Of a stretch of 64,000 nucleotides of DNA, positions 28,139 to 36,982 are shown piece after piece. The notes beneath the pieces were generated by a model. It saw only the letters and a program-made list of their open reading frames with translations, ran no database searches and had not been told where the DNA came from. Position 1 is the first letter of the stretch, and each line of letters starts with the position of its first letter. This DNA is from Mycolicibacterium sp. GF69 (GTDB lineage Bacteria; Actinomycetota; Actinomycetes; Mycobacteriales; Mycobacteriaceae), in NCBI RefSeq assembly GCF_003284965.1, contig NZ_QMEW01000003.1, positions 166,188 through 230,187 of the forward strand. The letters are read 5' to 3'. The position numbers and the translations under genes were made by a program.

Positions 28139-28651
28139 CTAGCCGACTCCGCGGCTCAGCCAGCTCACCTCTGCGCCCGCCCCGCCATCGCGGTAGGCCT
28201 CCAGCGCCTCATCCCACGCCGTGCCGAGCACCGAGTCCAACTCGGCAGCCAGTGTGTCGGCGCCGGCAGCCATCAGAGCCCGCAGCCGCATCTCGCCCAC
28301 GATCACATCCCCATTGGCACTCATCGACCCGCTCCACAACCCGAGCTGAGGCGTGTGGCACCACCGGTGGCCGTCGACACCGGGGCTGGGGTCCTCGGTT
28401 ACCTCGAACCGCAGCACCGACCACGAGCGCAGCGCGCTGGCCAACGCGGCACCGGTACCGACCGGGCCGACCCAGTTGGTGACGGCGCGCAGCTGTCCCG
28501 GCATGGCCGGTTGCGGGGTCCACTTCAGGTTCGCCCTCGCCTGAAGGGTCGACGACAACGCCCACTCGACATGCGGGCACACCGCAGCGGGTGACGCGTG
28601 GATGTAGACCACGCCCGTCGTCGCTTCGGCGAACTGGTTCGACGCACGCAT
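28139..28651 (-). CDS. DUF3145 family protein (Rv2256c-like)
   Basis: The 170-aa protein begins MRASNQFAEATTGVVYIHAS, followed by CPHVEWALSSTLQ. The opening is characteristic of DUF3145. GAAGGAG six bases upstream supports ATG 28651 over the longer frame that starts at 28690. There is no signal peptide or known catalytic motif. The family is confined to actinobacteria, and its function is unknown. It lies upstream of no co-directed gene in the window, so it is probably monocistronic. Confidence 0.88.
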   Translation of the reverse strand: MRASNQFAEATTGVVYIHASPAAVCPHVEWALSSTLQARANLKWTPQPAMPGQLRAVTNWVGPVGTGAALASALRSWSVLRFEVTEDPSPGVDGHRWCHTPQLGLWSGSMSANGDVIVGEMRLRALMAAGADTLAAELDSVLGTAWDEALEAYRDGGAGAEVSWLSRGVG

Positions 28652-28761
28652 TTGCCACTCCTTCGGCTCCACGAGGGACGTCTTCCCCAAGCGGCCTCTT
28701 GAAACCGAAAATTACAGCTGTGTCGTGCGTGTCTATTGTGCCTTGTGGGACGCCTGTTGCG

Positions 28762-29595
28762 CTAGTCTGCGGCAAATTCTCTCAGGACTTCGTCAGACAA
28801 AGCCCGCCACCGCTCGTATGCCCACTCCCCGAAATCGCGGTCGGTGAGCACGACCAAGGCCAGATCAGCCTGCGGATCGACCCACAAAAACGTCCCTGAC
28901 TGGCCGAAATGTCCGAACGTCCGGCCGGAGTTGGTCTCGCCCGTCCAGTGCGGCGACTTCTGGTCGCGAATCTCGAAGCCAAGTCCCCAGTCGTTGGGCC
29001 GCTGCACGCCGAACCCGGGCAGCACCCCGTCCAAACCGGGAAACTGCACCGATATTGCCTCCGCGTGCAGCTCCGACGACACCGTGACGGGTCTGAGCAG
29101 GTCGGCCGCGAACGCCTCCAGATCGGCCACCGTCGACGTCGCACCGTAACCCGCGGCCGCGGCGCCGCCGTCGAGCAAACTGTCGGCCATACCCAGCGGC
29201 TCGAACACCGCTTCGCTCAGGTATCGCCCGAACTCGATGTCCGTGGCCTTCTCGAGCGTTTCCGCGAGCACCCCGAAACCGTAGTTCGAGTAGACGCGCC
29301 GGCCACCGGGCTCGGCCATCGTCTCCGCCGAGCGCATCGAGTAACCAGACGCGTGCGCGAGCAGATGCCGCACCGTTGACCCCGGCGGGCCCGCCGCGGT
29401 GTCGAGTTCGACGGCGCCCTCCTCGACGCCGACCTGCACCGCACGGGCGGCCAGCGGCTTGCTCACCGATGCCAACCCGAACCGGCGCCGGACATCGCCG
29501 TGCTCGGCCAACACACCCGACGGGCCGACGACGGCCGCGGCGACGTTCGGGACGGGCCAGTCGGCCAGGACATCCAAGGCATCCAGCGCGCTCAT
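28762..29595 (-). CDS. Serine hydrolase, beta-lactamase / class C PBP family
   Basis: The 277-aa protein has the SxxK motif in GLASVSKPLAARA near residue 43, the YxN-type motif in RRVYSNYGFGVLAETLEKAT near 100, and a C-terminal TFGHFGQSGTFLWVDP with the KTG-like HFG triad. No signal peptide is seen, so it may be cytoplasmic. Members act as esterases or D,D-peptidases, and the substrate cannot be inferred. Synteny suggests the Rv2257c equivalent. Confidence 0.88.
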   Translation of the reverse strand: MSALDALDVLADWPVPNVAAAVVGPSGVLAEHGDVRRRFGLASVSKPLAARAVQVGVEEGAVELDTAAGPPGSTVRHLLAHASGYSMRSAETMAEPGGRRVYSNYGFGVLAETLEKATDIEFGRYLSEAVFEPLGMADSLLDGGAAAAGYGATSTVADLEAFAADLLRPVTVSSELHAEAISVQFPGLDGVLPGFGVQRPNDWGLGFEIRDQKSPHWTGETNSGRTFGHFGQSGTFLWVDPQADLALVVLTDRDFGEWAYERWRALSDEVLREFAAD

Positions 29596-29643
29596 CGCGC
29601 CGATGGTAATGCCCGGGCCGCTTTCGCTCCCGCGCGCCGGACG

Positions 29644-30720
29644 TTACTTTCGCGCGATGTAGTAGTTGTTGATCGCGTCCGTCTCGATCTCTCGTATCTG
29701 AACGTCGGTGAACCCGGCGTCGGCGAGCATCGACGCGGCGAGTTGATGGCCCCAGCAGGTGCCGAGTCCGGCGCCGTCGAGGCCGAGCGAAACGGTCATG
29801 CAGTGCATCGTCGAGACCGTGTACAGGTAGGTGCCCAGGGGCACGCCGACGTTGTCCTCCAGCCGGCTCGATGCCTTGATGTCGACCATGAGCAGCTGGC
29901 CGTCGGGCCGCAACGCCCGATGAATGTTCGCCAGGACAGCCGCAGGTGCGGCCTGATCGTGGATTGCGTCGAAAACCGTTATCACGTCGTAACTCTCGGA
30001 TATGTCCAGTGTTGCCACATCCGCGGCGAGGAAGGTGGCGTTGGCCAGGCCGAGCCGGTCAGCCTCGGCGCGACCGACACCGAGGCCCTCGTCGGAGAAG
30101 TCGATACCGGTGAACCGGCTCGCCGGAAACGCCTGCGCCATCACGTTGATCGCGTGGCCACTGCCGCATCCGATGTCGGCGACGTCTGCCCCCTCGCGCA
30201 ACCGCTGAGCCAAGCCGTCGACCATCGGCACGATCACGTCGACGAGTGCCGCGTCGAACACCTCGCCGCTCTCCTCGGCCATCAGCGTGTGGAACCGCGG
30301 GTACTCGCTGTAGGACAAGCCACCGCCGGAGCGGAAGCAGCCGATGATCTTCTGCTCGACCTCGGCCAGCAGTGGGATGAACTGCGCGACGCGTGCGAGG
30401 TTGTCCGGGCCGGCGGCGCGGGTGAGCACCGCGGCGCGGTGTGGCGGCAACAGGTAGGTCTCCGCCGCCGGGTCGTACTCGACCACCCCGGCGGCGACCA
30501 CGCCACCGAGCCATTCGCGCACGTAGCGTTCGGACAAACCGGCTGCCGTGGCGATCTGGTCGCTGGTGGCCGGCGGCGAATCGGCCATGGTGTCCCACAG
30601 CGAGGTCTGGTGCCCGATCGAAGACAGCAGGGCCAGGCTGGCTTCGTCGATCGCCGATACCATCCGCGCAGCGAACTCCTCGGTGGTCTCCGCCGCTGGG
30701 CTGTGGTCGATATCCGTCAT
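29644..30720 (-). CDS. Winged-helix class I SAM methyltransferase (Rv2258c-like)
   Basis: The 358-aa protein has an N-terminal winged-helix domain (about residues 30-95, with [20 protein letters not shown] and [20 protein letters not shown]). A Rossmann methyltransferase domain follows, with motif [20 protein letters not shown] near 180, [14 protein letters not shown], and [19 protein letters not shown]. This is the layout of O-methyltransferases such as those acting on quinones or polyketides. ATG 30720 is chosen because GGAAGGAACGCG precedes it. Synteny with Rv2258c is good. The substrate is unknown. Confidence 0.88.
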   Translation of the reverse strand: MTDIDHSPAAETTEEFAARMVSAIDEASLALLSSIGHQTSLWDTMADSPPATSDQIATAAGLSERYVREWLGGVVAAGVVEYDPAAETYLLPPHRAAVLTRAAGPDNLARVAQFIPLLAEVEQKIIGCFRSGGGLSYSEYPRFHTLMAEESGEVFDAALVDVIVPMVDGLAQRLREGADVADIGCGSGHAINVMAQAFPASRFTGIDFSDEGLGVGRAEADRLGLANATFLAADVATLDISESYDVITVFDAIHDQAAPAAVLANIHRALRPDGQLLMVDIKASSRLEDNVGVPLGTYLYTVSTMHCMTVSLGLDGAGLGTCWGHQLAASMLADAGFTDVQIREIETDAINNYYIARK

Positions 30721-30788
30721 CGCGTTCCTTCCGGGATCCAGGGCTTGCGCCATTGCACAACGAGTTCCTGCGCCGGGTGGTTCAACCG

Positions 30789-31568
30789 CTAGATCAGCTC
30801 GATCGAACGCTTGGCCAGGCCCATCCAGTAGCCGTCGATCACCTGGCGCGCCGACTGCCCGGGATCGCCGGACGCCCCGAGCGCTACGAACAGCGGCGAC
30901 CAGTGCTCGATCGTCGGATGTGCGTACGGCATGCCCGGCGCCCGGTGCCGAAAATCGATCAGGGCGTCGACGTCACCGGTCGCGGAGCACTCGGCGGCCC
31001 ACAGGTCGAACTCCGCCGACCAATCCGGCGGCCGCGCGCCCGGTGACGGGTCATTAAGGAAGGGCAGGCCGTGCGTGGTGAACCCGGACCCGATGATCAG
31101 CACGCCCTCCTCGCGCAGCGGCCCCAATCGCTCGCCCAGGCTCATCAGCTCCTGCGGGTCCAGCGTCGGCATCGAAATCTGCAGTACCGGGATGTCGGCG
31201 GCGGGGTACATGACCGTCAGCGGAACGTACGCGCCATGGTCGAGCCTGCGGTCCGGGTCGTGCCGAACGGATTCGTCGGCCGCCAGCAGCGCCACGACGC
31301 GGGCCGCGAGGTCGACGGCGCCGGGCGCGTCGTAGGTCGTCTGGTAGTAGCGGTCCGGGAATCCCCAGAAATCGTAGGTCAGCGGCGTATCCGCGGACGT
31401 CGATCCGATCGTCAGCGGTGCCGACTCCCAGTGCGCCGAGACGATCAGGATCGCGGCGGGCCGCGCAAGTTCGCCCGCCCATGCCGCCAGTTGTGAGACC
31501 CACCGTTCGTCGTCTACGAGCGGCGGCGCCCCGTGGGAGAGAAACAGCGCGGGAAGCGAATCGCCCAT
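30789..31568 (-). CDS. LigB-type extradiol dioxygenase (4,5-DOPA dioxygenase-like)
   Basis: The 259-aa protein starts [20 protein letters not shown] and contains [16 protein letters not shown], placing metal ligands His at the start and His in SAHWE, and a later [12 protein letters not shown]. This pattern belongs to the class III extradiol ring-cleavage dioxygenases (DODA family), using non-heme Fe(II) or Zn. Bacterial members open catechol-like rings; YgiD is the E. coli homologue. ATG 31568 is preferred to the far upstream start, whose extension has no similarity. It is divergent from mscR over 37 bases. Confidence 0.9.
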   Translation of the reverse strand: MGDSLPALFLSHGAPPLVDDERWVSQLAAWAGELARPAAILIVSAHWESAPLTIGSTSADTPLTYDFWGFPDRYYQTTYDAPGAVDLAARVVALLAADESVRHDPDRRLDHGAYVPLTVMYPAADIPVLQISMPTLDPQELMSLGERLGPLREEGVLIIGSGFTTHGLPFLNDPSPGARPPDWSAEFDLWAAECSATGDVDALIDFRHRAPGMPYAHPTIEHWSPLFVALGASGDPGQSARQVIDGYWMGLAKRSIELI

Positions 31569-31605
31569 ACGACGAGTGTGCCCGTTTTCCCGATAGGTTG
31601 TACGC

Positions 31606-32691
31606 ATGAGCCAAACGGTGCGCGGTGTGATCTCACGGAAGAAGGGCGAGCCAGTCGAGGTCGTGGATATCGTGATCCCCGATCCGGGTCCGGGCGAGGT
31701 GGTGGTCGCCGTCACCGCATGCGGGGTGTGCCATACCGACCTGACCTATCGCGACGGCGGCATCAACGACGAGTTCCCGTTCCTGCTGGGGCATGAGGCC
31801 GCCGGCACCGTGGAGTCCGTCGGGGCGGGGGTCACCAACGTCGAACCCGGTGACTTCGTGATCCTGAACTGGCGCGCCGTGTGCGGCCAGTGTCGAGCCT
31901 GCAAGCGCGGCCGGCCGCACCTGTGTTTCGACACCCACAACGCCGCGCAGAAGATGACGCTGACCGACGGCACGGAACTGACTCCCGCCCTGGGCATCGG
32001 CGCGTTCGCCGACAAGACGCTCGTACACGAGGGTCAATGCACCAAGGTCGATCCGGCGGCTGACCCCGCGGTCGCCGGACTACTGGGCTGCGGCGTGATG
32101 GCCGGCCTGGGCGCCGCTGTCAACACCGGCGCGGTGGCTCGCGACGACACCGTCGCGGTGATCGGCTGTGGCGGTGTCGGCGACGCGGCCATCGCCGGGG
32201 CACGACTGGTCGGCGCCAAGCGGATCATCGCCGTCGACACCGACAACCGCAAGCTCGACTGGGCCCGCGACTTCGGTGCCACCCACACCGTCAACGCAAG
32301 CGAACTGGACCCGGTGGAGACCATCGCCGACCTCACCGACGGATTCGGCGCCGACGTGGTTATCGACGCCGTCGGCAGACCGGAAACCTGGAAGCAGGCG
32401 TTCTACGCCCGCGACCTGGCCGGAACCGTTGTGCTCGTGGGTGTTCCGACACCGGACATGACGCTGGAGATGCCGTTGATCGACTTCTTCTCCCGTGGCG
32501 GTTCACTGAAGTCGTCGTGGTACGGCGACTGTCTGCCCGAACGCGACTTCCCCACCCTGATCAGCCTGCACCTGCAGGGACGACTGCCGTTGGAGAAGTT
32601 CGTCACCGAACGCATCGGAATCGGCGACGTAGAGGAGGCATTCGACAAAATGCACTCCGGTGATGTGCTGCGCTCGGTGGTGATCTTGTGA
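31606..32691 (+). CDS. mscR: S-nitrosomycothiol reductase / mycothiol-dependent formaldehyde dehydrogenase
   Basis: The 361-aa medium-chain zinc dehydrogenase has catalytic zinc ligands in [10 protein letters not shown] and [11 protein letters not shown], the structural zinc loop [15 protein letters not shown], and the NAD fold [20 protein letters not shown]. The sequence matches MscR (Rv2259), which oxidises S-hydroxymethyl-mycothiol and reduces S-nitrosomycothiol. It therefore detoxifies formaldehyde and nitric oxide in bacteria that use mycothiol. It overlaps the next gene (metallo-hydrolase) by GTGA. Confidence 0.95.
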   Translation: MSQTVRGVISRKKGEPVEVVDIVIPDPGPGEVVVAVTACGVCHTDLTYRDGGINDEFPFLLGHEAAGTVESVGAGVTNVEPGDFVILNWRAVCGQCRACKRGRPHLCFDTHNAAQKMTLTDGTELTPALGIGAFADKTLVHEGQCTKVDPAADPAVAGLLGCGVMAGLGAAVNTGAVARDDTVAVIGCGGVGDAAIAGARLVGAKRIIAVDTDNRKLDWARDFGATHTVNASELDPVETIADLTDGFGADVVIDAVGRPETWKQAFYARDLAGTVVLVGVPTPDMTLEMPLIDFFSRGGSLKSSWYGDCLPERDFPTLISLHLQGRLPLEKFVTERIGIGDVEEAFDKMHSGDVLRSVVIL

Positions 32692-33317
32692 ACGGCGGAC
32701 CGATCGGCCGGGTGGTCACGCACGGAACCTTCGAACTCGACGGTGGCAGCTGGGAAGTCGACAACAACATCTGGGTCGTCGGCGACGATTCCGAGGTGGT
32801 GGTGTTCGACGCCGCACACGACGCGGCCCCGATCATCGACGCCGTCGGGGGACGGCACGTGGTGGCGGTCGTCTGCACACACGGCCACAACGATCACGTG
32901 ACGGTCGCACCCGAGCTCGGCCAAGCACTCGACGCTCCGGTGCTGCTGCATCCGGCCGACGACATGCTGTGGCGAATGACGCACCCCGACAGCGACTTCC
33001 GCACAGTCTCCGATGGCGACACCCTGCGGGTGGCCGGTACCGAACTACGCGCTTTGCACACGCCCGGCCATTCTCCGGGGTCGGTCTGCTGGCATGCGCC
33101 CGAATTGACCGCAGTGTTCTCCGGCGACACGCTGTTCCAGGGCGGGCCGGGCGCGACGGGGCGGTCGTTCTCAGACTTCGGAACCATCCTCGAGTCGATC
33201 TCGGGGCGGCTGGGCAAGTTGCCGGGTGACACGGTCGTCTACACCGGTCACGGCGATTCCACCACCATCGGCGACGAGATCGTGAACTACGACGAGTGGG
33301 TGGCCCGCGGCAGCTGA
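32688..33317 (+). CDS. MBL-fold metallo-hydrolase coupled to mscR
   Basis: The 209-aa protein carries the metallo-beta-lactamase signature THGHNDHVT (HxHxDH) near residue 64 and later His ligands in [13 protein letters not shown] and YTGHGD. It belongs to the glyoxalase II-like group. It starts with GTG inside the mscR stop, so the two are co-translated. It likely hydrolyses the S-formyl-mycothiol made by MscR, by analogy with S-formylglutathione hydrolase; that role is inference. The last codons form the first copy of a tandem repeat. Confidence 0.9.
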   Translation: MNGGPIGRVVTHGTFELDGGSWEVDNNIWVVGDDSEVVVFDAAHDAAPIIDAVGGRHVVAVVCTHGHNDHVTVAPELGQALDAPVLLHPADDMLWRMTHPDSDFRTVSDGDTLRVAGTELRALHTPGHSPGSVCWHAPELTAVFSGDTLFQGGPGATGRSFSDFGTILESISGRLGKLPGDTVVYTGHGDSTTIGDEIVNYDEWVARGS

Positions 33318-33410
33318 GCTGCCTATCGGCGTGAGCAGCTGAGCTGCCTATCGGCGTGAGCAGCTGAGCTGCCTATCGGCGTGAGCAGCTGAGCCTGCCT
33401 ATCGGCGTGA
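33310..33410 (+). repeat. 25-bp tandem repeat, four copies (VNTR-like)
   Basis: A 25-base unit that begins GCAGCTGAGCTGC and ends CGGCGTGA is repeated exactly at 33310-33334, 33335-33359 and 33360-33384. A fourth copy at 33385-33410 has one extra C, and a partial fifth starts at 33411. The first copy contains the stop codon of the metallo-hydrolase gene, and the partial copy abuts the stop of the convergent membrane protein gene. Confidence 0.95.
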
Positions 33411-33414
33411 GCAG

Positions 33415-33975
33415 CTAGCTCTCCAGCGGTCGAGCGGCTTTGGCGGCGCGCGCCGACCACAACAGCGCAACGATCAGCAGCAGCGCCCCGAGTGCGGCCA
33501 GCCCGCCACACAGCCACAGCAGCCAGCCGTAGGAACTGCCGTATCCGAAGGCCAATCGCGGATTGATGTACCCGCCCATATCGCCGTCGGTCGCGATGCG
33601 ATACGTGCCCGCCTCGGCCACCTGCACCACCCACACCGGCGCATGGGTATCACTGTTGATCGTGGTTGTCGCACCGATGCTTTCGGTCACCACGGGGTCG
33701 GCGGCACCATCGGGCGACTCGATGTTGATGCTGATCGCCGGGATCGGAAAACCACTCGTCGGCTGGCCGGCGGTCACCGTGTGAAAACTGACGGTCACCT
33801 CACCGGCCGGCAACTCAATGCTGCCCGTCCCCGGAATCGGCACCTCGCCGTACGCATCGAACTCGTCGAAGACGAACGCGTTGAGCGCCAACGTCACGAT
33901 GAAACCAAGGACGGCAGCCACCAGGGTCAGCACGGCGACGACGACGGCGACGCGCGGGGCAGCCCTTCGGCTCAT
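33415..33975 (-). CDS. Membrane protein of unknown function, two transmembrane helices
   Basis: The 186-aa protein has an N-terminal helix (VAVVVAVLTLVAAVLGFIVT), an extracellular beta-rich region of about 110 residues (for example GSIELPAGEVTVSFH and APVWVVQVAEAGTYRIATD), and a C-terminal helix (GWLLWLCGGLAALGALLLIV) followed by a basic tail. The exported part resembles a small sandwich domain, but no family is recognised. Its stop codon abuts the 25-base tandem repeat. The function is unknown. Confidence 0.72.
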   Translation of the reverse strand: MSRRAAPRVAVVVAVLTLVAAVLGFIVTLALNAFVFDEFDAYGEVPIPGTGSIELPAGEVTVSFHTVTAGQPTSGFPIPAISINIESPDGAADPVVTESIGATTTINSDTHAPVWVVQVAEAGTYRIATDGDMGGYINPRLAFGYGSSYGWLLWLCGGLAALGALLLIVALLWSARAAKAARPLES

Positions 33976-34111
33976 GGGCAGAGTTTGTCACGGCCGGGTA
34001 CGCGCGGCGCGCCGTTGCCCCGGATAAGTCGCCCTTTGTCGGCGTCGGTGCCGGGTGAGGACTACGGTCGGAGGCGACCGAACCTGTTGTCCGCACGTCA
34101 CGGAGGTCGCG

Positions 34112-35200
34112 ATGCCCGAATCCAGCATCGTTGTGCGGCCCGAGCCGATGGAGAGCGGGTCGTACACCGCAAGTTCACGCCTGCAGGCCGCCGGATTGCA
34201 GGCTGCGATCAAGCTCTTCGAGGAAGCGGCGGCCGCGGTACCGGTCCCGCGACTGCCACAGCCCTTCGTCATCGCCGACTACGGAGCCTCGACCGGCCAC
34301 AACTCACTGCTGCCCATCTGCGCGGCAATCGCGGTGCTGCGCAAGCGGACCCGTACCGACCAGCCCACCCTCGTCGTGCACACCGACGTGCCGGAGAACG
34401 ATTTCACCGCGCTGTTCCGGACACTCGCAGAAGATCCGGACACCTATCTGAGCAAGGATTCGGCGGCCTTCGCCTCGGCGATCGGTCGGTCGTTCTACTC
34501 CCAGATCATGCCGTCGAGCAGCGTGAACCTCGGGTGGAGTTCCTGGGCGATCCACTGGCTCAGCCGCGTTCCAGCGTCTATCCCCGACCACCTCCATGTC
34601 GCTTACAGCCGCGACGGGAGCGTGCGCGACGCATACGCCAGACAAGGCGCCCAGGACTGGCAGGAGTTCATCGCGTTCCGTGGCCGTGAGTTGCGTCGCG
34701 GCGGACGCCTGGTGGTGATGACCACCGCGGTCCACGAGGACGGCGAGGTCGGGTACCGCCCCTTGCTCAGCGCCATGGTGGACACCATCGACGAACTGGC
34801 CACCGACGGTCTGCTGACCGCCGACGAGGTGCACGCGATGAGCATCCCGATCGTCGGCCGGCGTGAGCACGACTTCCTGGCGCCGTTCGCCCCGAAGGGC
34901 CGGTTCGAACAGCTCGAAATCGAGCACATCGAAATCTACGACGCCGAAGACCGCTTTTGGCAGCAGTACCAAGTCGACGGCAACGCAGACACTTTCGGGG
35001 CGCAGTGGGCGTCGTTCTGCCGGGCCGCGGTGTTCCCGACGCTGGCCGGCGCACTCGAGGGCGGCGCCGCCGGGCCGCGGTCAGCCCAGTTCTTCGACCG
35101 TCTCGAGGCCGGCCTCGCGAGCCGGCTCGCCGCGTCGCCCGAGAAGACGCAGATCCCGATGGGGAACCTGGTGTTGACCAAACGGCCCAGGGCCCACTGA
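34112..35200 (+). CDS. SABATH-type SAM-dependent carboxyl methyltransferase
   Basis: The 362-aa protein shows the SABATH (Methyltransf_7) landmarks. These are an N-terminal SGSYTASSRLQAAGLQAAI (compare the plant YxxNSxxQ), motif I FVIADYGASTGHNSLLP, SFYSQIMPSSSVNLGWSSW followed by IHWLSRVP (compare SFYxRLFP..S..HSSxxLHWLS), and RRGGRLVVMTT. This family methylates carboxyl groups of small acids such as salicylate, jasmonate or farnesoate. ATG 34112 is preceded by CGGAGG. The gene stands alone between a membrane protein and a convergent acyl-CoA dehydrogenase. The substrate is unknown. Confidence 0.85.
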   Translation: MPESSIVVRPEPMESGSYTASSRLQAAGLQAAIKLFEEAAAAVPVPRLPQPFVIADYGASTGHNSLLPICAAIAVLRKRTRTDQPTLVVHTDVPENDFTALFRTLAEDPDTYLSKDSAAFASAIGRSFYSQIMPSSSVNLGWSSWAIHWLSRVPASIPDHLHVAYSRDGSVRDAYARQGAQDWQEFIAFRGRELRRGGRLVVMTTAVHEDGEVGYRPLLSAMVDTIDELATDGLLTADEVHAMSIPIVGRREHDFLAPFAPKGRFEQLEIEHIEIYDAEDRFWQQYQVDGNADTFGAQWASFCRAAVFPTLAGALEGGAAGPRSAQFFDRLEAGLASRLAASPEKTQIPMGNLVLTKRPRAH

Positions 35201-35209
35201 CATCGCCGC

Positions 35210-36955
35210 TCAGGGACTCATCTCGTAGGCCCCGGCGTAGGCCTTGACGCGTTCCCAGACCCGGTCGAAGCGTGCGGCGTCGTGTTCGGGTTTACGGACC
35301 GCACCGATCGCCCATGACTGCTGGTCGACGGTGGCGGTCGGTTTACCGTGCAGGGCAACGGCGTAGGTGTTGAAGTCGCGAATCTGGAAGTCGAAGATCT
35401 GGTCCACCAGATCGCGCTCGAGTCCCGTCAGCGCTGCCTGTTCGAGGATCAGTTGCCCGTAGACGATCAGCGAGAACAGGTGGCCGACGTTGAGCAGGAA
35501 GTCAAGGTCCTTCTGCTGGTCGGCGTCGGGGGCCGCGCTCCGGAGCAACTCGCCGAACACCTTGGCCTGGTCGTAGAAGACCGCGACGTTCGGAATGTCG
35601 AGATGACGTTCATAGGCCGGCGTCCAGTCCGCGAACTGCACCTTCCCCGCGCCGCGGGTGGGCCCCTGGCTCCAGAAGAACGTGTCGTCGGCGGCATCGT
35701 CGCGCGTCGGGATCTCTGGATACTGGCCGGGATTGAGCATGTAGTTCGGCATGAACTTCAGCACCAGGCCCACGTTGACGTGCACGGTGCCTTCGAGTCG
35801 CGGCAGCGTCCCGATGAGTTGCGAGACCTCGCGGAACATCGTGTTCTTCTCGTAGCCCTTGGCGGCGATGACGTCGTGCAGCGCCCGCAACACGGTCTCG
35901 CCCTCCATCGTCACCTTCGCCTTGGTCATCGGGTTGAACAACAGATAGCGCCGGTCGTCGAGGCTGGCGCTGCGCAAGTAGTCGACCGCGCGCCCGCTGA
36001 ACAACTTCATCGCGATCAGCCTGCAATACGCGTCGACGAAGTTCGCCCGCACGTGGGAGAAGTCGGTGACCGGGTTGCCGTAGAGGATGCGGTTGTGCGC
36101 GTGGGTGATCGCTTCGTAGAAGGCGTGCTCGGCCATCCCGATCGAACACGTACACAGGTTGAACTTGCCGATGTTGACCGTATTCAACGCGGCGGCAAAG
36201 GCTTTGACGCCGGTGTGCAGGATGTCTCGTTCCCGTACGGGGTAGTTCTCCAGCCGGAAAGTGCTCACATAGATCTGCATGTGCACGACGTTGTCGATCA
36301 GCCGGTAGTTCTCATGTCTGCTGTCGACGGCGAAGAACACGTAGCCGTCCTCGCCGTCCACATCGGCACGCCGGCCGAACACCGACACCATGCTGGCGAC
36401 GTTGCCGTTGCCGATGTAGTACTTCTCTCCGGTTGCACGGTAAAGGATTCCGTCGGCACGGTCTTCGTCATCGGCCGGCGTCAGCATCATGTCGGTGCTG
36501 TAGACGTCGGCGCCGTGGGCGCGCTCGGACAATCCGAAGGCCATCACCTCGCCCGCCTCGAGGTCGTCGGCGGCGCGTAGCTTGGCGTCCTTGTTCTCGC
36601 TCTGCCAGATCGGACCGAGTCCGAGGATGGTGACCTGCTCGGTGTACCAGTACGTCAAGCCGTAGAAGCCGAGAATCTCCGAGAGCGCGGCGTTACGGGC
36701 GGCGTCCCAGCGCTTGTCCGGGTTGCCGCCGCCGAATTCTGACGGCGTCAGAAACGTGGCGAACAGCTTCTCCCGCTTCACGAGGTCGATGAAATCGGCG
36801 GGCCACCTGGTGAACAGGTCGTCTTCGAGGATGCGCTTTTTGCCCAGCCCCTCGAAGAAGTCGATGGTCGCGCGCAGGAGCCTGCGGGTCTCGCGGTCGA
36901 ACTGCTGCGGATCGTACGTGTCGGGATTGAACAGCAAGCCGTCCGTCTGCGTCAT
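35210..36955 (-). CDS. Acyl-CoA dehydrogenase, long form
   Basis: The 581-aa protein has an acyl-CoA dehydrogenase core with VMAFGLSERAHGADVYSTDM, corresponding to the FAD/substrate-binding segment, and YYIGNGNVASMVSVFGRR. A catalytic-Glu-like motif, LPRLEGTVHVN, is at about residue 400 in the position of the usual YEGT. It is about 200 residues longer than typical members because of C-terminal helices (KVFGELLRSAAPDADQQKDL onward), as in acyl-CoA-oxidase-like forms. It probably dehydrogenates an acyl-CoA, possibly a long-chain or sterol-derived one. It is read toward the SABATH gene, and the Hsp70-like gene lies just upstream. Confidence 0.88.
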   Translation of the reverse strand: MTQTDGLLFNPDTYDPQQFDRETRRLLRATIDFFEGLGKKRILEDDLFTRWPADFIDLVKREKLFATFLTPSEFGGGNPDKRWDAARNAALSEILGFYGLTYWYTEQVTILGLGPIWQSENKDAKLRAADDLEAGEVMAFGLSERAHGADVYSTDMMLTPADDEDRADGILYRATGEKYYIGNGNVASMVSVFGRRADVDGEDGYVFFAVDSRHENYRLIDNVVHMQIYVSTFRLENYPVRERDILHTGVKAFAAALNTVNIGKFNLCTCSIGMAEHAFYEAITHAHNRILYGNPVTDFSHVRANFVDAYCRLIAMKLFSGRAVDYLRSASLDDRRYLLFNPMTKAKVTMEGETVLRALHDVIAAKGYEKNTMFREVSQLIGTLPRLEGTVHVNVGLVLKFMPNYMLNPGQYPEIPTRDDAADDTFFWSQGPTRGAGKVQFADWTPAYERHLDIPNVAVFYDQAKVFGELLRSAAPDADQQKDLDFLLNVGHLFSLIVYGQLILEQAALTGLERDLVDQIFDFQIRDFNTYAVALHGKPTATVDQQSWAIGAVRKPEHDAARFDRVWERVKAYAGAYEMSP

Positions 36956-36982
36956 TGCGCAAGCGTAGGGTGCGTTCGCGCG

